Assembly (NCBI GenBank): GCA_046330225.1
Contig: JAXLTD010000002.1
Span: 496,001-560,000 of the forward strand
Length of the DNA stretch: 64,000 nt
Direction of reading: 5' to 3'
From: CANJIV01 sp046330225
GTDB taxonomy: Bacteria > Actinomycetota > Thermoleophilia > Solirubrobacterales > Solirubrobacteraceae
Shown here piece by piece: positions 41,286-49,266 of this stretch (its first letter is position 1; each line of letters opens with the position of its first letter). Made by a program: the position numbers and the translations under genes. The notes beneath the pieces were generated by a model, which saw only the letters and a list, made by a program, of their open reading frames with translations, ran no database searches and was not told the origin of the DNA.

Positions 41286-41854
41286 TGCTCGACCGCGAGC
41301 TCGAGGACGCCACCGACGCCGGCGCCTGCCCCCACATGGCCGTGCTGCTGCGCAGCGCCGCCGAGCTCCCGAGCGTCCTGGCGCCGTTCTACGCCCTCGG
41401 CGCCAAGCGCGACGGCTGGATGGTCCACCGGGCGCTCCCGGGGGAGGCGGCGCGCGATGGCCGCCGCCTGGCCGAGGCCGGCCTCGACGTCGACGGCCTC
41501 GTGGCGGCGAACCGGCTCCTCGTGATCGAGGTCGATCCCGCCGAGGCGCCGGAGGCGGCGGTGCGGCGCTGGGAGGAGGGGCTCGAAGCCGCGCTCGCCC
41601 GCGGGCTCAGCGGCCTGTGGTACTCGCGCTTCCCGGTGCGGGCCGGAGGCTCGGCGGTGTCGCGCGCGTTCGCCGTCGACCGCCTGTGGGATCTGACCTT
41701 CAAGGACCGGCCCGCCATCGCGCTGTGCCCATACGTGGTCGGCGAACTCGACGAGGCCACCGCCCTGGACCGGCTCGACACGCTGACGCACTTCCATGAC
41801 CAGGTGGCCGTGCCGGAGGGGGACGGGTTCCGGATGGTCGGGCGGGCGGAGTAG
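41285..41854 (+). CDS. MEDS-domain protein, copy 2
   Basis: The product is 189 residues and clearly paralogous to the preceding protein: ACPHMAVLLRSAAELPSVLAP, DGWMVHRALPGE and LCPYVVGELDEATALDRLD align with it almost residue by residue. The ATG shares one base with the stop of copy 1 (TGATG). The tandem pair follows a two-component kinase, so they may feed signals to it or act as partners. No further domain is present. Confidence 0.75.
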   Translation: MLDRELEDATDAGACPHMAVLLRSAAELPSVLAPFYALGAKRDGWMVHRALPGEAARDGRRLAEAGLDVDGLVAANRLLVIEVDPAEAPEAAVRRWEEGLEAALARGLSGLWYSRFPVRAGGSAVSRAFAVDRLWDLTFKDRPAIALCPYVVGELDEATALDRLDTLTHFHDQVAVPEGDGFRMVGRAE

Positions 41855-41881
41855 GACGCGCGGAAGCCGCAGCCAGCCGGA

Positions 41882-41919
41882 CCGGCGAGGTTGAGGTTCG
41901 GCCGGCTGGCGCGGCGCAA
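41882..41919. repeat. Direct repeat, left copy
   Basis: 38-bp copy sharing the invariant core GAGGTTCGGCCGGCT with the right copy at 42280-42317. It starts 27 bases after the second MEDS stop. Confidence 0.65.
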
Positions 41920-42279
41920 CGTGGCGCTCACCGCGCCGAGGGCGGGCGGGCGTCCGGCACGCCATCCGGGACCCCTGGGGACAGCTGTTGGACCCATACC
42001 GGACCGGCGGCCCGGGATTCGTCGAGGCCGACGCCTTCCGGACCTTCGTCGATGCCCGCACGGCCAAGCGATGCCGGCGCGCGGTGTGGGTCGGGGATCT
42101 TGGAGCTCGGGGCAGGGTCCTCTCGGTGCTCGTGATGCCAGAGCCGCCGCACGGAAACGGGCTGCGCTGGGCCGCTCGGGTCATTCGGAGCGCGGTCGGC
42201 CGGCGCGGGGCACACAGCCGCTTGCAGCCGGTCTCGCTGGCCTTGAGGGCTCGGCACGCGGCGCCGATCGCCGCCGGGT

Positions 42280-42317
42280 CCGGCGAAGCTGAGGTTCGGC
42301 CGGCTGAGACGGCGCAA
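42280..42317. repeat. Direct repeat, right copy
   Basis: Second 38-bp copy; five mismatches to the left copy, three of them in the GGCGCG versus GAGACG segment. It ends 35 bases before the ygfZ stop. Confidence 0.65.
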
Positions 42318-42352
42318 GGACGGGCGTCGGTTCTCCCGCGCGGACGTGCGGC

Positions 42353-43306
42353 TCAGAACGGCAGCGCGACGACCTCGGCCCGCACGCCGCCATCGCCGGC
42401 GAGCACGGTCGCGCCGGGCTCGGCCTCGCGGCGGACGAGCGCCAGGCCGATCGGGCCGAGAGCCGGCGAGACGACGCTCGACGTGAGCGTGCCGACCTCG
42501 CGCTCGCCAAGCCGCAGCGCCGCCCCCGCCGGCACGGGTGCGCTGAGCCGCAGCCCGCGCAGGTGGCGGTTCGGCTTGCCCTTGTAGTGCAGGCGCGCCA
42601 CCGTCTCCTGCCCGACGTAGCAGCCCTTTGTGAAGCTCACGGCGCGCTCGTTCAGGCCGGCCTCCTGGGGGATGACCGAATCGTCGAGGTCGATGCCGTA
42701 GCGCGGGCTGCCGCGCTCGACGCGCACGATGTCGGCGTCGGCCTCGCTCACCGCGGTGGCACCGCGCGCCTCCAGTCCGGCGGCGACCGTCGCCGTGTCC
42801 TGCGCTGGGCAGAGCACGTCGACACCAGCATCGGTCGTGATGAGCCGCACCGGCACGCCCTGGAGCGTGGCGGCCGCGCTGTCGTGCTCGGCGGTGCCGA
42901 GCCCGGCGGCGTCGGCCTCGGCCACGGCCCGGGCCCGCGGGCCGATGAGCGACAGCAGGCCGCGCTGCAGCGTGCGCTTGTCGAGGCGCGCGTCGAAGCC
43001 GATCAGGCCGCGGTGCACCCGGTTGAACAGCTCCTGGAGCCCGATCCGGTCGGTGTCGAGCAGCAGCTCGTCCCCGGCGTCGAGCACGCGCACATCCGCG
43101 AGCATCTTGCCCTTGTGGGTCAGCAGCGCCGCCTGGCAGCCGCGCCCGGGCTCCAGGCCGAGGATGTCGTTCGTGACCTGTCCCGTCAGGAACTCCTTGG
43201 CCTCAGGGCCGGCGAGCGCCAGCTTGCCCCGCTCGGAGCGGTCGAGCAGCCCGCACCCCTCGGTGAGGGCGGCGTAGGCGGTCGCGGCCCGGTCGGTGGC
43301 GGCCAT
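42353..43306 (-). CDS. ygfZ: YgfZ/GcvT-domain folate-binding protein
   Basis: The product is 317 residues. The family signature KGCYVGQE appears as SFTKGCYVGQETVARLHYKG, with a GcvT-like fold before it (LLDRSERGKLALAGPEAKEFLTGQVTND). YgfZ binds tetrahydrofolate and helps assemble or repair iron-sulfur enzymes such as MiaB; iron-sulfur radical-SAM FbiC is encoded nearby. ATG 43306 lies seven bases from a minus-strand TATCCT (43319-43314), leaderless. It is divergent from the DtxR-type gene. Confidence 0.88.
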   Translation of the reverse strand: MAATDRAATAYAALTEGCGLLDRSERGKLALAGPEAKEFLTGQVTNDILGLEPGRGCQAALLTHKGKMLADVRVLDAGDELLLDTDRIGLQELFNRVHRGLIGFDARLDKRTLQRGLLSLIGPRARAVAEADAAGLGTAEHDSAAATLQGVPVRLITTDAGVDVLCPAQDTATVAAGLEARGATAVSEADADIVRVERGSPRYGIDLDDSVIPQEAGLNERAVSFTKGCYVGQETVARLHYKGKPNRHLRGLRLSAPVPAGAALRLGEREVGTLTSSVVSPALGPIGLALVRREAEPGATVLAGDGGVRAEVVALPF

Positions 43307-43352
43307 GCCGTCGAGGATAGCCAGCCGGCCCGCCGCCCCTGGGCCGCCGGAT

Positions 43353-43376
43353 CTTGGCATGTCAAGAAATTGCTTG
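43353..43376. promoter_or_regulatory. Phased CTTG/CAAG/CTTG operator array before the DtxR-type gene
   Basis: Three 4-bp half-sites alternate in orientation at exact 10-bp steps: CTTG 43353, CAAG 43363, CTTG 43373. They form two overlapping 14-bp palindromes (CTTG-N6-CAAG and CAAG-N6-CTTG). The right half-site overlaps a -35-like TTGGAT (43374-43379) that stands 17 bases from the -10 TACCGT (43397-43402). Likely the autoregulatory site of the manganese/iron regulator. Confidence 0.6.
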
Positions 43377-43409
43377 GATGACGACCAAACTCCTGCTACC
43401 GTCGCCGCG

Positions 43410-44087
43410 ATGCCGCGCGCCGACCAGCTCCTGACTCCCGCGGTCGAGGACTACGCCAAGGCCATCTACGCCCTCCAGCCGCAGGACGGCGAACCGGTCT
43501 CCACCAACGCGATCGCCGAGCGGCTCGGCGTGACCCCGGGTTCGGTCTCGACGATGCTGCGCAAGCTGGCCGACCTCGGCCTGGCCGAGCACGAGCCCTA
43601 CCGCGGCGTGCGGCTCACCGCCGACGGGCGCCGGCGGGCGCTCGAGGTCATCCGCCACCACCGCCTCCTCGAGCTCTTCCTCGTCGAGGTCCTCGAGGTG
43701 CCCTGGGACCGGGTCCACGACGAGGCCGAGGTGCTCGAGCACGTCCTGTCGGAGGAGCTCGAGGGCCTCATCTCCGCCAAGCTCGGCCATCCCACGATCG
43801 ATCCGCACGGCGACCCCATCCCGTCCCCCGACTTCGTCATCGCCGAGCCGGACACCCAGCCCCTCGCCGGCCTGCCGGTGGGCGCGCTCGGCACCTTCGT
43901 GCGGGTCTCGGATTCGGACCCAGCGATGCTCCGCTACCTCTCCGAGCGGGGCATCGCCCCGGGGGACCGGCTCGAGATCGTCGACCGCCAGCCGTTTGGC
44001 GGGCCCGTGTTCGCCCGCTTCGACGCCTCGGTCGAGGTGCTCGGGGGCGACCTCGCCGCGGCGATGCAGGTGGAGGTGGACGCGTGA
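43410..44087 (+). CDS. mntR: DtxR/MntR-family metal-dependent regulator
   Basis: The product is 225 residues. It has a winged helix (STNAIAERLGVTPGSVSTMLRKLADLGLAEHEPYRG), a metal-binding and dimerisation domain (HHRLLELFLVEVLEVPWDRVHDEAEVLEH, with His/Glu ligands) and a C-terminal SH3-like FeoA domain (LPVGALGTFVRVSDSDPAMLRYL). It is coupled to mntH by a four-base overlap, so Mn2+ is the likely corepressor, though IdeR-like iron sensing is possible. ATG 43410 lies seven bases after TACCGT, leaderless. Confidence 0.88.
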   Translation: MPRADQLLTPAVEDYAKAIYALQPQDGEPVSTNAIAERLGVTPGSVSTMLRKLADLGLAEHEPYRGVRLTADGRRRALEVIRHHRLLELFLVEVLEVPWDRVHDEAEVLEHVLSEELEGLISAKLGHPTIDPHGDPIPSPDFVIAEPDTQPLAGLPVGALGTFVRVSDSDPAMLRYLSERGIAPGDRLEIVDRQPFGGPVFARFDASVEVLGGDLAAAMQVEVDA

Positions 44088-45394
44088 ACCCGCCGCCGCC
44101 CGCGCCCGGCACCGAGACCGCCGTGCCCCTCCCGCCGCAGGCCCTCGCCGAGCCCCCGAGCGCGCTGCAGTCCGTGCGCTCGCGCGGGCGCGTGCGCGGC
44201 ACGATCGCGCTGCTCGGGCCGGCGTTCGTCGCGGCAATCGCCTACGTCGACCCGGGCAACTTCGCGACCAACATCGCCGGCGGCTCGAAGTTCGGCTATC
44301 TGCTCCTGTGGGTGATCCTCGCCGCCAACCTCATGGCGATGCTGATCCAGAACCTCTCCGGGAAGATCGGGATCGCCACGGGCAAGAACCTCGCGGAACT
44401 GTGCCGCGAGCACTTTCCGCGCGGCGCCACGTGGGGCCTGTGGGCCCAGGCCGAGCTCATCGCCATGGCGACCGACCTGGCCGAGTTCATCGGCGCCGCG
44501 ATCGCCCTGAACCTGCTCTTCGGGGTCCCGCTGTTCACGGCCGGCCTCATGACCGGCGTGGTCGCCTTCGCGCTGCTCGGGCTGCAGCAGCGCGGGCACC
44601 GCACGTTCGAGATCGCGATTGCAGGGCTGCTTGCCGTGATCCTCCTGGGGTTCCTCTACAACACGCTCGAGGTCGGCGCCGACGCCTCCGGCGTCCTGCG
44701 CGGCTTCGTGCCGTCGTTCGACGGCACCGACTCGGTCCTCCTGGCCACCGGCATCCTCGGCGCCACGGTCATGCCGCACGTCATCTACCTGCACTCGGCC
44801 CTCACGCAGAACCGGATCGAGCCGCGCGACGATGCCGAGCGGCGCAAGCTGCTGCGGGTCCAGCGCTGGGATGTCGTCATCGCCATGGGCATCGCCGGAT
44901 TGGTGAACATGGCGATGCTGATCGTGGCCGCCTCGCTGTTCCACGACTCCGGGCTGCGCGACGTCGACACGATCGAGGGCGCCTACTCGGGCTTCCAGGA
45001 CCTCGTCGGGACGAGCGCCGCAGTGGCGTTCGGGCTCGCGCTGCTGGCTTCGGGCTTCGCGTCCTCCAGCGTCGGCACCTACGCCGGCCAAGTCGTGATG
45101 CAGGGGTTCATCAACCGCACGATTCCGATGCTCGCGCGGCGGCTGGTCACGATGGCGCCGGCGCTGATCGTCCTGGCCGTGGGCGTCGACCCGACCCGGG
45201 CGCTCGTGCTCAGCCAGGTCATCCTCTCCTTCGGAATTCCGTTCGCGCTCGTCCCGCTCATCCTCCTCACGCGGCGGCGCGACGTGATGGGCGCGCTGGT
45301 CAACCGGCCCCTCACGACCGCACTGGCGACCGTCGTCGCCGCGATGATCATCGCGCTGAACGGCTTCCTGCTGTTCGAGACCTTCGCCGGGTAG
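44084..45394 (+). CDS. mntH: Nramp-family manganese transporter MntH
   Basis: This 436-residue proton-coupled divalent metal importer has 11 expected membrane helices. The metal site in helix 1 is AYVDPGNFATNI (DPGN) and in helix 6 is GATVMPHVIYLHSAL (MPH), both intact. The transport motif GLASGFASSSVGTYAGQVVMQGF-like region (ASGFASSSVGTYAGQ) follows. The N-terminal 35 residues are Pro-rich and cytoplasmic. GTG 44084 overlaps the mntR stop. Its own stop codon TAG appears to form part of the next gene's -10. Confidence 0.93.
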   Translation: MNPPPPAPGTETAVPLPPQALAEPPSALQSVRSRGRVRGTIALLGPAFVAAIAYVDPGNFATNIAGGSKFGYLLLWVILAANLMAMLIQNLSGKIGIATGKNLAELCREHFPRGATWGLWAQAELIAMATDLAEFIGAAIALNLLFGVPLFTAGLMTGVVAFALLGLQQRGHRTFEIAIAGLLAVILLGFLYNTLEVGADASGVLRGFVPSFDGTDSVLLATGILGATVMPHVIYLHSALTQNRIEPRDDAERRKLLRVQRWDVVIAMGIAGLVNMAMLIVAASLFHDSGLRDVDTIEGAYSGFQDLVGTSAAVAFGLALLASGFASSSVGTYAGQVVMQGFINRTIPMLARRLVTMAPALIVLAVGVDPTRALVLSQVILSFGIPFALVPLILLTRRRDVMGALVNRPLTTALATVVAAMIIALNGFLLFETFAG

Positions 45395-45403
45395 GCTTGC
45401 CCG

Positions 45404-45766
45404 ATGGCGCTGGCCGAGAGCTTCCAGGAGATCCTCGACTCGCTTCCGGGCGACTGGACCGATCTCGAGGTCGACTTGCGGATCTTCGACGAGAGCCGCT
45501 ACATCGACGCGGCCACCTACCTCGTCACCTGCAACGCCCAGCCCTACTCCCGCGCCGACTGGCACTGGCGCCTGCTCGTCGCGCACGAGTTCGGCCACGG
45601 CGCGGCGGCACCGGTCGTCCGCAACGCCCTGCACCTGCTCGACAATGCTGGAATCCCGGGGGAGCTCGCGGTGCGCGAGGTGCGCTCGGGCCGGGTCGAG
45701 ATCACGCAGATGTGGGGACGTCCCGAGTCGGTGCGCGAGCAGTTCCGCCAGATCCGCTCCCAGTAG
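45404..45766 (+). CDS. Small conserved hypothetical protein with an HEFGH motif
   Basis: The product is 120 residues. I do not recognise a family. It has strand-rich parts (LEVDLRIFDESRYIDAATYLV) and a helix with LLVAHEFGHGAAAPVVRNAL, which contains an HExxH sequence, but nothing else of a metalloprotease and a small size, so zinc binding is uncertain. The C-terminus (REVRSGRVEITQMWGRPESV) is well formed. ATG 45404 lies six bases after TAGGCT (45392-45397), whose TAG is the mntH stop, so it appears leaderless. Confidence 0.65.
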   Translation: MALAESFQEILDSLPGDWTDLEVDLRIFDESRYIDAATYLVTCNAQPYSRADWHWRLLVAHEFGHGAAAPVVRNALHLLDNAGIPGELAVREVRSGRVEITQMWGRPESVREQFRQIRSQ

Positions 45767-45770
45767 CCCG

Positions 45771-46121
45771 ATGGCCCGGGTCCTCGCCGTCGTCCCGGAC
45801 CTGATGTTCGGGTCGCGTGTGACCGAGCTGCTCGGCGCCGCGGGCCACGCCGTGACCGTCGCGGCAGGCCCCGAAGCGGTGTCCGGGGCGCAGGCCGATG
45901 TCGTCGTGGTCGACCTTGTCGGGGACGGCAGCGCTGCGACCGGGCTCCCGGCGTCGCTGCCGGCCGCGGACCGGCCTGCATTCCTCGGGATCTACGGCCA
46001 CACGGACCCGGAGACGCGCCGGCGGGCGCTGGCCGGCGGCTACGACCAAGTCGTGCCGCGCTCGCGCTTCATGCGCGATGCCGATGCCCTCGTGCGCGGC
46101 CTGGCGCCGCCGCCGGGCTGA
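45771..46121 (+). CDS. Receiver-like domain protein, degenerate
   Basis: The product is 116 residues with the alpha/beta pattern of a response-regulator receiver: VLAVVPDLMFGSRVTELL, then ADVVVVDLVGDG with a possible phospho-Asp, and GIYGHTDPETRRRALAGGYDQVVPRSRF. The second acidic residue of the N-terminal pair and the conserved Lys are missing, so it may be a pseudo-receiver. The ATG is four bases after the previous stop, so it belongs to the same transcript. No output domain is present. Confidence 0.65.
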   Translation: MARVLAVVPDLMFGSRVTELLGAAGHAVTVAAGPEAVSGAQADVVVVDLVGDGSAATGLPASLPAADRPAFLGIYGHTDPETRRRALAGGYDQVVPRSRFMRDADALVRGLAPPPG

Positions 46122-46194
46122 GCCCGGGCCCCGCCGGACCGCCGCGTAGACTCGGCGCCGCTCACCCGCGACCGCCTGCGAAGGAGACGGCCCC

Positions 46195-46914
46195 ATGGAG
46201 CAGCGCCACGCCTCCGCCTACGTCGCCGAGTTCGTCGGCACGTTCGTCCTCGTCCTCTTCATCTGCATGGCCGTGTCGGTCCAGGTCGGCGGCTTTCGCG
46301 CGCCCGACTTCGTGCTCATTGGCCTCGTCCACGCCTTCACGCTCGCGATGCTGATCTACGCTCTGGGCTCCGCTTCGGGTGCGCACTTCAACCCGGCCGT
46401 GACCGTCTCGCTGCTCGGCCTGCGCAAGATCAAGCCGTCCGATGCCTCCATCTACATCCTCATGCAGCTCGCGGGCGCGGTCGCCGCGGCGCTCGTGACC
46501 AAGGCCATGCTCCAGGACGAGGGCGCGCTGGCCAACTACGGCACGCCGTCGGTGAGCGCGTTCCTCTCGGGCCGTGCCCTTGCGGGCCTGGTCGGCGAGG
46601 CGATCGGCACCTTCGTCCTGATGTTCGCGATCATGGCGCTCGCCGTGAACCCGCGCGGCGACCGCTCCTGGGCCGGCTGGGTGATCGGGGCGGCGCTGGG
46701 GTTCGCCGTCATGGTGCTGGCGCCCCTCACCGGCGCCAGCTTCAATCCGGCCCGCTGGTTCGGCCCCGCGATCGTCTCGGGCTCGTGGACGAACGCCTGG
46801 ATCTACATCGTCGGGCCGATCCTCGGTGCCGCCCTCGCGACCGTCGTCTACAAGCTCGTCGTGCTCGACCCCGAGGCCAAGGGCGCCGAGGCGCCGATCG
46901 AGAAATACCAGTAG
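46195..46914 (+). CDS. Aquaporin / MIP-family channel
   Basis: The product is 239 residues and six membrane helices are expected. The two NPA boxes are GAHFNPAVTVSLL and GASFNPARWFGPAI, with the selectivity Arg after the second. No glycerol-specific insertion is evident, so it may conduct water or small neutral solutes. A promoter -10 TAGACT lies at 46147-46152, and a strong AAGGAGA stands seven bases before the ATG, so unlike its neighbours this gene has a proper leader. A perfect 15-bp terminator hairpin follows. Confidence 0.9.
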   Translation: MEQRHASAYVAEFVGTFVLVLFICMAVSVQVGGFRAPDFVLIGLVHAFTLAMLIYALGSASGAHFNPAVTVSLLGLRKIKPSDASIYILMQLAGAVAAALVTKAMLQDEGALANYGTPSVSAFLSGRALAGLVGEAIGTFVLMFAIMALAVNPRGDRSWAGWVIGAALGFAVMVLAPLTGASFNPARWFGPAIVSGSWTNAWIYIVGPILGAALATVVYKLVVLDPEAKGAEAPIEKYQ

Positions 46915-46916
46915 CC

Positions 46917-46954
46917 CCTGGCCGGGCCGGCTGGCGCCCGCCGGCCCGGCCAGG
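46917..46954 (+). terminator. Perfect 15-bp hairpin after the aquaporin gene
   Basis: The arms 46917-46931 and 46940-46954 are exact reverse complements (CCTGGCCGGGCCGGC) around an 8-base loop. It starts two bases after the aquaporin stop and ends just before the fbiC -10 (46963), insulating the two genes. Confidence 0.75.
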
Positions 46955-46975
46955 CGGCTGACTAGACTCCGCGCG

Positions 46976-49213
46976 GTGCGCCGCCGCGTGACCTTCAGCC
47001 GCAACGTGACGCTCTCGCTGTCGCGCACCTGCCAGTGCTACTGCAAGTACTGCGCGTTCGCGACGCACCAGGCCCACCTCCACACGCCCGCCGAGGTGGA
47101 GCAGCTCATCGACGACGCGGCGCGCCGCAACGTCAAGGAGCTGCTCGTGCTCACCGGCGAGGCGCCCGAAGCCGCCTCGCCGGGCGTGGCCGAGCGCCTG
47201 GCGCAGCTCGGGCACGCCGACTTCACCGCGTACGTCGTGTGGGCGTGCGAGCGCGCGCTGGAGCGCGGCATCCTGCCGCACACCAACCTCGGCGTGCTCT
47301 CGCGCGAGGACCTCGGGCGGCTGCGGGAGGTCACCGCCTCCCAGGGGCTGATGCTCGAGTCGATCAGCCCGCGGCTGATGGAGACCGTTCACGCCGGCTC
47401 CCCGACGAAGCACCCGGAGCGCCGGCTCGCCACCATCCGCGCGGCCGGGGAGCTGCGGATCCCCTTCACGAGCGGGATCCTCGTGGGCATCGGCGAGACC
47501 GAGGACGAGCGCATGGCCTCGCTCGAGGCGCTGGCCGAGGTGCAGGCGCAGCACGGCCACCTCCAGGAAGTGATCCTCCAGAACTTCGTGCCGCACCAGC
47601 GCTACTACGGGCAGGAGCCGGCCGAGATCGCGACCGCGGCCGCCGAGCGCTACTGGCGCACCGGCCTGGCCGAGGGGCCCGAGCTGCCGCTGCCCGGCTG
47701 GGCCTGCGAGGTGACGATCGAGGACATGAAGCGCCTCGTGGCCGAGGCCGCCCGCCTGCTGCCCGGGGTGGGCATCCAGATCCCGCCGAACCTCGCGGAC
47801 TGGTGGCCCGAGCTCGTCGCCGCCGGCGCGACCGACCTGGGCGGGCTGTCCTCCAACGGCGACCACATTTCCCCGGAGCATCCCTTCCCCTCGCCCCATC
47901 AAGTCCGCAAGCGCCTCGCTGCCGACGGCGTCGCGCTCACCGAGCGGCTCTGCGTCTATCCCGGCTACATCGGCTCAGAGTGGGTCGCGCCCGCTGTCCT
48001 GGACGTCATCAAGGCCAGGTACTGGAGCTTCATCCCGCGGCGGGGATCGGGCCGCACCGACCCGCCCTTCGCGATCCGCACCGACCTCGTCGAGCCGGCC
48101 GCCGAGCGCGCCCGCGACGGCGTGGCGCTCAGCGCCGAGGAGCTGACGGCGATGTTCGCCGAGACGCGGCCCGAGGCGATCGAGACGATGCGGGCCGCGG
48201 CCGACGAGCTGCGGGCCGCGGTGGCGGGCGACACCGTCACGTTCGTCGTGAACCGCAACATCAACGTGTCGAACATCTGCACCGTCGGGTGCGCCTTCTG
48301 CGGCTTCGGCCAGGGGAAGCGCTCCCCCGACGCCTACGAGCTCGACGCCGCCGAGTTCGAGCGACGTGTCCGCGAGGCGCAGGCGTTCGGCGCCAGCGAG
48401 CTGTGCATCCAGTCCGGGATCCACCCGGAGTGGTCGCTGGACGACTACCTCGGCTGGCTCGCGCTGGCGAAGTCGATCGCCCCGGAGCTGCACCTGCACG
48501 CCTACAGCCCCATGGAGATCGACCACATGGCGTCGGCGTCCGGGCTCCCGCTGCCCGAGCTCTTCGCGCAGCTGGCCGATGCCGGCCTCGGGTCGGTGCC
48601 CGGCACCGCCGCCGAGGTCCTGCACGACGGGGTGCGCGAGCGGATCAGCCCGAACAAGCTGCCCGCGGCGCGGTGGGTGGAGATCATCGAGGCCGCCCAC
48701 CGGGCCGGCCTGCGGTCGACCTCTACGGTGATGTTCGGCCACATCGAGGAGCCGTGGGAGCTCGCCGAGCACCTCCGCGTCGTCCGCGGCGTGCAGGAGC
48801 GCACCGGCGGGATCACCGAGTTCGTGCCGCTGAGCTTCATCCCGTTTCACACGCTGCTCGGACGCACGCACGGGGTCGAGGAGATCTCGCGGGAGGAGAA
48901 CCTCAAGCACACGGCGGCTTTCCGCCTGGCGCTCGGCCGCGAGATCCCGAGCCTGCAGGCCTCCTGGGTGAAGATGGGCCTCGACGCCGCGACCGAGGCG
49001 CTGCGGTGGGGAGTCAACGACCTCGGCGGAACCCTGATGGAGGAGAACATCAGCCGCCTGGCCGGCTCCTATCACGGCGTGCGCCTCGAGCCCGCCGACC
49101 TGATCGCCGCCGCGCACGCGGCCGGCCGGCCCGCCGCCGAGCGCACGACGCTCTACGGGATCCGGGAGCGCCACGGCCTGCCGGCCGCGCTGACGTCCGC
49201 CGCTCCCGTGTGA
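46976..49213 (+). CDS. fbiC: FO synthase, fused CofG-CofH (FbiC)
   Basis: This radical-SAM enzyme of 745 residues makes the 5-deazaflavin FO, the chromophore of F420, from tyrosine and the flavin precursor. Two radical-SAM halves are present: the CofG half has CX3CX2C at Cys19, Cys23 and Cys26 (TCQCYCKYCAF), and the CofH half has Cys435, Cys439 and Cys442 (CTVGCAFCGF). GTG 46976 lies seven bases after TAGACT (46963-46968), leaderless; no ribosome site is present. The other F420 genes lie at 52914-55954 on the opposite strand. The fused form is typical of actinobacteria. Confidence 0.96.
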   Translation: MRRRVTFSRNVTLSLSRTCQCYCKYCAFATHQAHLHTPAEVEQLIDDAARRNVKELLVLTGEAPEAASPGVAERLAQLGHADFTAYVVWACERALERGILPHTNLGVLSREDLGRLREVTASQGLMLESISPRLMETVHAGSPTKHPERRLATIRAAGELRIPFTSGILVGIGETEDERMASLEALAEVQAQHGHLQEVILQNFVPHQRYYGQEPAEIATAAAERYWRTGLAEGPELPLPGWACEVTIEDMKRLVAEAARLLPGVGIQIPPNLADWWPELVAAGATDLGGLSSNGDHISPEHPFPSPHQVRKRLAADGVALTERLCVYPGYIGSEWVAPAVLDVIKARYWSFIPRRGSGRTDPPFAIRTDLVEPAAERARDGVALSAEELTAMFAETRPEAIETMRAAADELRAAVAGDTVTFVVNRNINVSNICTVGCAFCGFGQGKRSPDAYELDAAEFERRVREAQAFGASELCIQSGIHPEWSLDDYLGWLALAKSIAPELHLHAYSPMEIDHMASASGLPLPELFAQLADAGLGSVPGTAAEVLHDGVRERISPNKLPAARWVEIIEAAHRAGLRSTSTVMFGHIEEPWELAEHLRVVRGVQERTGGITEFVPLSFIPFHTLLGRTHGVEEISREENLKHTAAFRLALGREIPSLQASWVKMGLDAATEALRWGVNDLGGTLMEENISRLAGSYHGVRLEPADLIAAAHAAGRPAAERTTLYGIRERHGLPAALTSAAPV

Positions 49214-49266
49214 TCGTCGGGTGAAGGGCCTTGGCGGGGGAGGGCAGGCGGCGTAGCGTGCAGCCC

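Larger units (their letters stand above)
41855..42352. other. Gene-poor stretch bounded by 38-bp direct repeats
   Basis: No convincing gene fills these 498 bases. Two direct repeats, 41882-41919 and 42280-42317, match at 33 of 38 positions and are 398 bp apart. A plus-strand frame near 41980-42190 (DPYRTGGPGFVEADAFRTF and following) has plausible protein composition but no recognised family and no good start. On the minus strand each repeat would encode a short RRxSRPNLxxAGP segment. The stretch may be a decayed gene or a small unrecognised element. Confidence 0.55.

Noticed and set aside
41891..42587. Plus-strand frames of 133 and 199 codons in the gene-poor stretch
   Set aside because: No recognised family, no good start signal, and the longer one runs into the antisense of ygfZ; at best a gene remnant.
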